Virus record (IMG/VR): IMGVR_UViG_3300036861_001106
Span: 45,531-109,530 of that record
DNA from: a virus
Length of the DNA: 64,000 nt
Direction: 5' to 3' (one strand)
Every line of letters starts with the position of its first letter. Within the stretch, counting starts at the first letter, position 1. A program made the translations under genes and the position numbers. A model generated the notes under the pieces. It made no database searches. It saw only the letters and a program-made list of their open reading frames with translations, and was not told the origin of the DNA. Positions 7,766-13,875 of this stretch are shown one piece after another.

Positions 7766-8739
7766 ATGGCCGCTACCTTTCTCGTGGAACCAGCGTAACG
7801 GAGCGAGCGGCACGGCGACAGACCTCGGATCAAGCGGAAATTTGGCTTCAAGAAGTTGGCCCCTCGCGTAGGAATGCGTGAGTGAAAACGGCGTGAATTG
7901 CGGGAAGCCTACAGCGAAGGCCATGGTAATCCGCAGCCAAGCTCGACAGGGCACTGGTTGTCGAGAAGGTTCAGAGACTAGAGGGTGAGTCCCAACAATA
8001 AGCCCTCCACGAGCGCGCCGCACCCAGATCGGGTGATGAGATAGTCCAAGCATCGGGGAAACCCGGTGAACTAGAACTTCAAGACCACGGACACGACGGG
8101 GATTGGAGATTACGCCGCGAATCCGGTCTCAGCCGGCTCGAACTCAATGGAAGTCGTACTGCGGATGCACTTCACAGGGTCTGCGGCCCCTCCAGCCTGA
8201 AAGGGCTGGTCGTGATGGCGTGAATTCGGGGAAGCCTACAGCGAAAGCCATGGTAATCCCGACCCAAGCTCTCCAGGAATGGTGAGAAGGGCTAGAGACC
8301 AGAGCAAGTAGACGAGACCCGTCGAACGCTCCACGAGCGCGCCACACCCCTCGGGGTGATGAGATGGTCCGACACTCCGTGGAAACGCGGAGAGCCTTGG
8401 ATAAAGAGCCAAGGTGTAACTGGTGCCTTCAACCGCATCGCCGACTTCCGATTCTGGCAATCGACGGCGTTCTCGCCGTCCACCGGCTTGCAGGTCTTCT
8501 GGTCCGGCACGCAGGTCATCTACCTGCAGCCGACCACCGGCACGTCGTCCATCGCCACGTCGTCCATCCCGACGACCGACCCTGGCACGGCGAACGTCAG
8601 CGTGGGTGGCTCCCTGACCGGATGCCTGACGACATCTGGTTTTACGGACCACATCTACCTTCAGCTCAGGACTGCGTCCAACGCTGCGGCAGGTGACACA
8701 TCGCTCGGAACTTTCACGGGCAGCTACACTGAGAACTAA
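7766..8739 (+). CDS. virion structural protein gene split by two group I introns
   Basis: Three exons can be joined: about 7766-7841, 8075-8171 and 8417-8739, giving roughly 164 residues. Exon 1 starts MAATFLVEP after a strong AAAGGAGG; exon 2 encodes NFKTTDTTGIGDYAANP through EVVLRMH; exon 3 continues LTGAFNRIADFRFW to the stop, ending in GDTSLGTFTGSYTEN. The spliced product resembles a family of small beta-rich phage virion proteins. Exon boundaries are chosen for protein continuity and for the intron cores, and could shift by some bases (8180/8413 is an in-frame alternative for intron 2). Exon 1 also needs a +1 shift at 7796, where the frame from the ATG meets TAA but the next frame continues NGASGTATDLGSSGN. 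Confidence 0.75.
7842..8074 (+). ncRNA. group I intron 1
   Basis: The conserved core elements are present in order: P (GAATTGCGGGAA, about 7895), Q (AATCCGCAGC, about 7928), R (GTTCAGAGACTAG, about 7969) and S (GATGAGATAGTCC, about 8034); R and S pair to form P7. No ORF is carried inside. End points are inferred from protein continuity, with G8074 as the terminal guanosine. Confidence 0.8.
8172..8416 (+). ncRNA. group I intron 2
   Basis: Closely related to intron 1: it shares GGCCCCTC near the 5' end, GGCGTGAATT, GGGAAGCCTACAGCGAA, the Q element near 8256, R (GGCTAGAGACCA, about 8290) and S (GATGAGATGGTCC, about 8358). P7 covaries with intron 1 (GACTA/TAGTCC versus GACCA/TGGTCC). No ORF inside. 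Boundaries inferred, plus or minus about 10 nt. Confidence 0.8.
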
Positions 8740-8740
8740 G

Positions 8741-8935
8741 GTGCGTGCCACTGTCAGAATCCTGATCGCTGCCCTGGCCCTCTTTGCCAGCGCCTTCTGG
8801 CTCGCGCTCTCCGGCGTCATCTGGCTCGACTGCCCGTGGCTCGGTGCCCTGATGGGGGCCCTCGGGGGGCTCGCCTTTGGGGCGGCCCTCTGGCTGCTCG
8901 GGGTGCTCGACGAGGGGGCCAATGGCGCACACTGA
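8741..8935 (+). CDS. small membrane protein, two transmembrane helices (holin-like?)
   Basis: 64 residues from the GTG at 8741 (an upstream extension of the frame lacks a ribosome site). Two hydrophobic helices, about 6-27 and 32-55, separated by a short turn, with charged ends. Size and topology fit class II holins, but nothing specific proves lysis function and no endolysin is seen next to it. The stop overlaps the start of the next gene. Confidence 0.6.
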   Translation: MRATVRILIAALALFASAFWLALSGVIWLDCPWLGALMGALGGLAFGAALWLLGVLDEGANGAH

Positions 8936-9143
8936 GCTGATGCAGGTCACCTTCAGCGGGTACTGCTGGCGCTGCGGGGTGCGGCGGTTCAACGAGGTCT
9001 GCCTGGAGTGGCCGGTGCCCAAGGACTGGCTCGTCAGGGCCATCACGCGGCTGGAGGGGAGGGGCTGGTGCTTCGTCGATGGCACCAGCGAACACACCGC
9101 GCGGGCGTACTGCAAGCAGTGCGTGGAGGCCACGGAGGGGTGA
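8922..9143 (+). CDS. small zinc-ribbon-like protein
   Basis: 73 residues from the ATG at 8922 after GAGGGGGCC. Two CxxC pairs (CWRCG near 16-20 and CKQC near 66-69) could bind one zinc. Soluble, function unknown. TGATG overlap with the following gene. Confidence 0.65.
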   Translation: MAHTELMQVTFSGYCWRCGVRRFNEVCLEWPVPKDWLVRAITRLEGRGWCFVDGTSEHTARAYCKQCVEATEG

Positions 9144-9403
9144 TGAGCCTGCGCGAGACCAACTTCGTCCTGGCGCAGCGAGCGCCCACCAGTAGCACCC
9201 TGCGGCTGGAGACGGCAAGCGGCGACCTGGTGACCGCGCGACCCTGGGACCGCGTCAAGGTCCCCCTGCTGGTGCGGTGGTGTGGCCGGGTGTTTCAATT
9301 TCAGTTCAACTCCTGCCACAGCCGCATTCACAACTTCCGCGAGCTGGCCCCCGAGGACGCGGCAACTGCCGTGGGGAGCTTTGAGGTGCACGAGCTTGAG
9401 TAG
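9143..9403 (+). CDS. hypothetical protein, 86 aa
   Basis: ATG at 9143 inside TGATG, preceded by GGAGGGG. Beta-rich, no membrane segment, no recognised family. Part of the late operon between a zinc-ribbon protein and a larger unknown protein. Confidence 0.6.
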   Translation: MSLRETNFVLAQRAPTSSTLRLETASGDLVTARPWDRVKVPLLVRWCGRVFQFQFNSCHSRIHNFRELAPEDAATAVGSFEVHELE

Positions 9404-9413
9404 AGGAGGTTCC

Positions 9414-10208
9414 GTGACCGAGATTGAGCTGACCGAGGCCCCCCGGGAGGGTGAGGCGCAGCGCGGGGACTTTCGCATCCAGATTGCCCCATGCAACGTG
9501 ACGGGGGAGCGCGCGAAGGTCATCAGCCACATGGCGGGCACCATCGACCTGGAGCTGGACAGCGGGGAGCAGAAGTCCCTCGACGTCTGGGTGAGCTACA
9601 GCGCCGAGGGGCTGGCGACGCTGCAGCGGACCCTGGAGGCAAGCCCCTTCCCGGTGGACCTGCCGACGGCGGAGGAGATTCGGAAGAACGTGAAGTACCA
9701 GTGGGTGGCGCACTACGCTGACGGGGAGGTTGTGGCGCAGTTCCCAGACGACCTGAACCTGGGGCACCTGGACCTGCCGCGCGTGCAGCGCCTCGTGCTT
9801 GAGCCGCGGGGGGAGAACGTCGACGGGCTGCCCCACTTCTGCCTGGACCGGCAGTGCGGCTTCCAGTACCTGGACCTGACGGGCATGTGGCAGCCCCTCT
9901 GTGACAAGGCGACGCGGGCCCCGTTGCCCTGCCCCACGGTGCCCTTCCACCTGGAGTACCAGCGCCGCGTGCACGTGACCTTCGTCGCGGGTCCCGGGGT
10001 GGAGGAGTGCTTCCCCCCGAGCGTGCGCCAGGAGCTGGGGTGGCGCGTCGACTGCCTGCACGGCGACGCGCAGGAGACCTGGTTCATGATCGCCGTCGAG
10101 GACAGCGACGGGACGTGGCAGGTGTGCCGCCAGGAGCCCGTGGGGTCACGGCACTTTGGCCCGCGGGTGATCCCGGGTGACGTGCGGTTCATGGAGCCCT
10201 ACGGGTGA
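9414..10208 (+). CDS. hypothetical late protein, 264 aa
   Basis: The GTG at 9414 after AGAGGAGG is the best start. The protein is soluble and acidic, with a central cysteine group (CLDRQCGFQYLDL...CDKATRAPLPC) that could bind metal. No family recognised. Virion or accessory role inferred only from its place among tail genes. Confidence 0.6.
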   Translation: MTEIELTEAPREGEAQRGDFRIQIAPCNVTGERAKVISHMAGTIDLELDSGEQKSLDVWVSYSAEGLATLQRTLEASPFPVDLPTAEEIRKNVKYQWVAHYADGEVVAQFPDDLNLGHLDLPRVQRLVLEPRGENVDGLPHFCLDRQCGFQYLDLTGMWQPLCDKATRAPLPCPTVPFHLEYQRRVHVTFVAGPGVEECFPPSVRQELGWRVDCLHGDAQETWFMIAVEDSDGTWQVCRQEPVGSRHFGPRVIPGDVRFMEPYG

Positions 10209-10279
10209 GCCCCGAGGTGATCCTCCTCGACTTCTGGTGGCGCCTGCGCTGGCCGGCGCTGTGGCGGCTGCAGTGCTGA
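10205..10279 (+). CDS. possible 24-aa membrane microprotein
   Basis: GTG at 10205 overlaps the previous stop (GTGA), and its TGA overlaps the GTG of the next gene. The translation is mostly hydrophobic and Trp-rich (VILLDFWWRLRWPALWRLQ). The tight double overlap supports it, but it is too short to be sure. Confidence 0.35.
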   Translation: MSPEVILLDFWWRLRWPALWRLQC

Positions 10280-10434
10280 CCGACGTGGAGCGGGCCGAGG
10301 CGCGCCTGCGGGCCGCCGCCGCCGTGGCGGACGAGCGGGACCGCACGACCGTGCGGGGCAGCGACCTGCAGCTCCTGCTGGTGCTGCTGACCAGCCTGCG
10401 GGAGCTGCTGGCGGACTGTCGACCGAGGGACTAA
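10273..10434 (+). CDS. hypothetical protein, 53 aa, helical
   Basis: Starts at the GTG at 10273, inside the end of the preceding micro-ORF. Alanine/arginine/leucine-rich and predicted to be helical (VERAEARLRAAAAVADERD). Unknown function. An open frame extends upstream but no better start is visible. Confidence 0.5.
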   Translation: MLTDVERAEARLRAAAAVADERDRTTVRGSDLQLLLVLLTSLRELLADCRPRD

Positions 10435-10437
10435 TTG

Positions 10438-12135
10438 ATGGCTTGGCTTGTGGGTAGCTCAGACATTGCCAACCTCCGCGCGGACCTGTACGCCCTGTTG
10501 AGTGGCACCATGGCGGCTGGCACGCGCGGTGGTGGCCAGGCGGGCAATGGCGTCACCGTCGGTGGCACTGACGCCTGGACGGCACTGGACGGGACCAACT
10601 TCATCATCCGCAGCCAGCGCACGGAGAGCCCCTGGACCTCGGAGTATGGACTCTACCGCGGCGCCCCCCGCTTCGCCGCCCGCACCACCAGCACAGTCTT
10701 CCAGTCCGCCATCCAGACGCAGCTTGGCAAGCCTGCCTTCAGCGGGGCCTACTCGGGTGGCACCGCGCGGGTCTACCTCGCGGCCTTCGTCTCGACGGCC
10801 AACGGCACCCCGGGCTCCCTGACGGGCACCGTCATCACCTGGACCCTGGTGAATGCCGACACGGCGGCCACTGTGGCCTCTGGGACGACGAGTGCCTGGT
10901 CCGGGTCCACTGACACCAAGCTCATTACCAATGGCATCTCCCTCACGCTCACCCTCGGCGGCAGCGACCAGTTCGTGGGTGGTGCCAACGCCGTGCTCTG
11001 GCTGCGCGGCTACACCACCACGTTCACGCAGGGCATCGACTACTTCCCCGAGGCAGCAAACATCACCGGGGGCATCACGGTCTCCAACACCAGCGGGGGC
11101 AGCAACAACTACACGGGCGGTGGCACGGACTACACGCTGGTGCAGCAGGTGCACACGCACCCCATCGCCGTCGCCGACGCCAACACGATTGCCCCCTTCA
11201 GTGCCATCCTCGACTGGGGTGGCAACGGCTGTGGCTGCGGCATCGCCTGGAACGCAGGTGGCTCCCCGCCGGCAGTGGGGGCCAACTACTTCATCCCGGC
11301 GGACTACTCGCTGTACGGTGCTTACTACCAGGTGCCCAACCTCGTGGCCTCCACCGACTACAAGCTGACCGGGGCACCCATGGACGCGTGGGATGCCACG
11401 CTGGCGGTGGGCCGGTGGGTGATGACCAGCTCGACCACGACGCCCAAGTCCACGGTCAACACCACCCTGTTCTACGGCCGCGTGTTCAGTGGTGTGGGCC
11501 AGCCGACGAGTACCTTCATCAACTTCTGGATCAGCGTCAAGTCGGACAAGATCGTCATCATCCTCCGGGGTGACCCGGGGCAGAGTGGGCAGGTGACGAT
11601 GCTGACGCTGCAGCGCGCCACAGCACTGGTGGCTGCCGACAAGCACCCGTGGCTCTTCGCCTGCACGGGCTCGGCACCGAGCACCGACGGCTGGTTCGCC
11701 TACGAGGTGACCTCGAAGTACACCTACGAGCAGCCCTACTACGGGACACCCGCCACGACCGTGACGAGCCTGGGGCTGGCAATGTGGTCTGGCCTCCTCT
11801 CCAGCAACGCAGGCCGCACCGTGTTCGCCGGCATCCCCACGGCCAGCCTGCCGATTCAGAACCCCAACAACTTCGACCTGCGGTTCTGGCTCTACTCCAT
11901 CTACCCCTACTGCCTCAAGGGGGGCAGCAACCTCGCAGGCACCTTCGACGTGACCAAGAACGCTGGCATCCGCAGCAAGCTGCAGGGCATCTGGGTCATC
12001 GCCCTGGACAACTTCTCCTCCCTGGACACTCTGGCTGACAGCTCGGGGAACTACCTGCTCTTCACCCCCAACTCGGCCTTCGGGGCAGGCTCGGGGTCAC
12101 AGGCGTACACAGACCTGGGCGTTTTGAACGAATAG
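10438..12135 (+). CDS. large glycine/threonine-rich virion protein, possibly tail fibre or tip
   Basis: 565 residues, rich in Gly, Thr, Ser and aromatic residues with no signal peptide, as in phage adhesins and fibres. There are runs of beta-prone sequence and GGxNxY turns (SGGSNNYTGGGTDYTL), and paired cysteines (GNGCGCGIAW). The N-terminal 25 residues are helical. No domain was recognised. The ATG at 10438 follows the previous stop directly. Its place before the hub gene and its composition make a virion role likely. Confidence 0.65.
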   Translation: MAWLVGSSDIANLRADLYALLSGTMAAGTRGGGQAGNGVTVGGTDAWTALDGTNFIIRSQRTESPWTSEYGLYRGAPRFAARTTSTVFQSAIQTQLGKPAFSGAYSGGTARVYLAAFVSTANGTPGSLTGTVITWTLVNADTAATVASGTTSAWSGSTDTKLITNGISLTLTLGGSDQFVGGANAVLWLRGYTTTFTQGIDYFPEAANITGGITVSNTSGGSNNYTGGGTDYTLVQQVHTHPIAVADANTIAPFSAILDWGGNGCGCGIAWNAGGSPPAVGANYFIPADYSLYGAYYQVPNLVASTDYKLTGAPMDAWDATLAVGRWVMTSSTTTPKSTVNTTLFYGRVFSGVGQPTSTFINFWISVKSDKIVIILRGDPGQSGQVTMLTLQRATALVAADKHPWLFACTGSAPSTDGWFAYEVTSKYTYEQPYYGTPATTVTSLGLAMWSGLLSSNAGRTVFAGIPTASLPIQNPNNFDLRFWLYSIYPYCLKGGSNLAGTFDVTKNAGIRSKLQGIWVIALDNFSSLDTLADSSGNYLLFTPNSAFGAGSGSQAYTDLGVLNE

Positions 12136-12158
12136 TTCGGCTGTAAAAGGAGTGCGCA

Positions 12159-12524
12159 ATGGCCTCGTTTGACTTCAACCAGACCGCCGCCGTGATCGAC
12201 GGCACGACGACCACAACCTACCAACCAGTCGACTTCACCGACGCCAATGTCGCAAAGCATCTGGAGAAGGATGTGAACGTCGCCGCGCTGGCCACGGACG
12301 CGGAGATCAGCCTGGACGGGCTGACGGTGAAGCACCTGCGGCTGGTCTGCGGGGCCACCATCTCCGTGAAGCTGAACGGCACGGGCAACACGGCCATCGC
12401 GTTGACCCCGAACGCCGACCACCCGGCGGTGCTGTGCCTCATCGGGTGCAACGTGACGTCGATTCACGTGACCAACACCGGCGCCTCCGCCGTGGAGTTG
12501 AAGCTGATCGCAATGGCTGAGTAG
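12159..12524 (+). CDS. virion-type small beta protein, 121 aa
   Basis: ATG at 12159 after AAAGGAGTG. Soluble, beta-rich with TTTTTYQPVDFTD near the N-terminus and repeated Val/Thr strands. Resembles small decoration or head-tail structural proteins in composition only. A GAAC...GTTC inverted repeat lies in the short gap upstream. Confidence 0.6.
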   Translation: MASFDFNQTAAVIDGTTTTTYQPVDFTDANVAKHLEKDVNVAALATDAEISLDGLTVKHLRLVCGATISVKLNGTGNTAIALTPNADHPAVLCLIGCNVTSIHVTNTGASAVELKLIAMAE

Positions 12525-12533
12525 AGGAGGAAC

Positions 12534-12737
12534 ATGGGCAACTGGGCAATCACCATCCAGGGCATTGGTGCCCATCACAACAAGCTTAACTCGGGCGACG
12601 CCAACCGGATGGCCCGGAGATTTGTCCGGCAGTTGCGGAACGCGGGGCACACCGTCGTGCGGGCTGACTTCACGCACGGGGCCAACGAGGACCTCTGCGA
12701 CGAGCACCTGGCACACCCGGACGATCGGCTAAAGTAA
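12534..12737 (+). CDS. conserved small phage protein, 67 aa
   Basis: ATG at 12534 after TAGAGGAGG. Begins GNWAITIQGIGAHHN and contains DANRMARRF and RNAGHTVVRADFTHG, a pattern I associate with small phage or plasmid proteins of unknown role. Soluble, His-rich. Confidence 0.65.
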   Translation: MGNWAITIQGIGAHHNKLNSGDANRMARRFVRQLRNAGHTVVRADFTHGANEDLCDEHLAHPDDRLK

Positions 12738-12768
12738 GATTCTTCACGCGCGGCGAAAGGAGTAGGCA

Positions 12769-13671
12769 ATGCCCGAGCAGACCCTCGACATGCGCGCCTA
12801 CATCTTGCCGCGCTACACCCCCACGGCCTTTGGTGACGCCCCGGACGACAGCATCGGTGGCATCGCCACCACCGACGCGCCCCCCGCGCTCGACTACTAC
12901 GAGGGTGAGCAGGAGCAGGCCACCACCCGCGGCGACGCCAGCCTCCCCGTCTACATCTGGGACCTGGGCGTGCCCACGGTCGGTGGCGTCGTCACCGTGC
13001 GCCTGCGGATGCGGGCCAACATCCGCAAGACGCAGGAGCAGACGATCCAGCTCCGCGCCAAGGTCACCAACCAGGTCCTGCGGCAGATCCAGATTCGTGC
13101 CTACGTCGTGCGCCCGGTGCGAAAGACCATCAGGATGCGAGCCCGGATCTTCACGGGCGTCTCCACCAAGACCATCCGCCTGCGCGCGAACGTCCGCAAC
13201 ACGGTGACCCGCACGCTCACCATGCGTGCGTCGATCCAGCGGCCCAACTTCCAGATTCAGCTCCGGGCCAGGATCACCAAGGCGGTGTCGCAGACCATCC
13301 AGCTCCGCGCGGCCATCACCCCGCAGACCCTGCAGAAGATCGATCTTAGGGCCAACATCCAGGCAGTGGCCACACAGTCGCTGCAGATGAGGGCAAGAAT
13401 CCAGCCCTTCACCGACCTGCAGATGCGGGCGAGGATCCGGCAGGTCGTCTCGACTACGCTGGAGCTGACCTGGAACGCCGCCGAGCCCCTGCGGTCGCCG
13501 CTGCTCCTCACCTGGAACGCGGGCGAGGGCACGCGGACGTCACACGTCATCACGATGCGCGCGATGATCGTCAGCCCACGCAGCACGACGGTGGAGCTGG
13601 AGTGGCGGGTGGAGGCGCCGGTACCCGAGGGGCCGGTCACGGAGCCGATTCAGAAGCTGGAGACACCCTGA
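12769..13671 (+). CDS. LRARI-repeat protein, probable virion fibre
   Basis: 300 residues from the ATG at 12769 (AAAGGAGTAGG upstream). Residues about 78-245 are an array of 14-18-residue repeats built around TIQLRAxI or TLxMRARI (IQLRAKV, IQIRAYV, IRMRARI, IRLRANV, LTMRASI, IQLRAAI, IDLRANI, LQMRARI). Two LELTWNAxE/LLLTWNAGE units follow. Such short alternating repeats suggest a beta-helical or trimeric fibre shaft. The same repeat occurs in the tail-hub gene at 13876-16809, so the two proteins probably pack together. The ATG of the next gene overlaps the stop. Confidence 0.75.
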   Translation: MPEQTLDMRAYILPRYTPTAFGDAPDDSIGGIATTDAPPALDYYEGEQEQATTRGDASLPVYIWDLGVPTVGGVVTVRLRMRANIRKTQEQTIQLRAKVTNQVLRQIQIRAYVVRPVRKTIRMRARIFTGVSTKTIRLRANVRNTVTRTLTMRASIQRPNFQIQLRARITKAVSQTIQLRAAITPQTLQKIDLRANIQAVATQSLQMRARIQPFTDLQMRARIRQVVSTTLELTWNAAEPLRSPLLLTWNAGEGTRTSHVITMRAMIVSPRSTTVELEWRVEAPVPEGPVTEPIQKLETP

Positions 13672-13868
13672 TGCCAAGTTCAGAGGACTTTGAGCGGGTG
13701 CGCCCTCTCCTGCGGGAGGCAGCGCACTTGTGGAGCAACTACCGCGACTTCTACCGTCACTTGACGGTGGAGGAAAGGGTTTACTGCCTCCCACCCTCCC
13801 TGGTGGAAGATTTTGAACGGCTGGGGAAGGTGATCGGCGACGTCGATCTGACCATGGCTGACATCTAG
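13671..13868 (+). CDS. hypothetical helical protein, 65 aa
   Basis: ATG at 13671 in a TGATG overlap with the repeat protein. Charged, helical, no membrane segment. Lies between two repeat-sharing virion genes and may be a chaperone or connector; no family recognised. Confidence 0.6.
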   Translation: MPSSEDFERVRPLLREAAHLWSNYRDFYRHLTVEERVYCLPPSLVEDFERLGKVIGDVDLTMADI

Positions 13869-13875
13869 GGGCTAA

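Noticed and set aside
8741-9143. Holin plus endolysin cassette
   Set aside because: The 64-residue two-helix protein could be a holin, but the following gene is a zinc-knuckle protein with no muramidase, amidase or peptidase signature.
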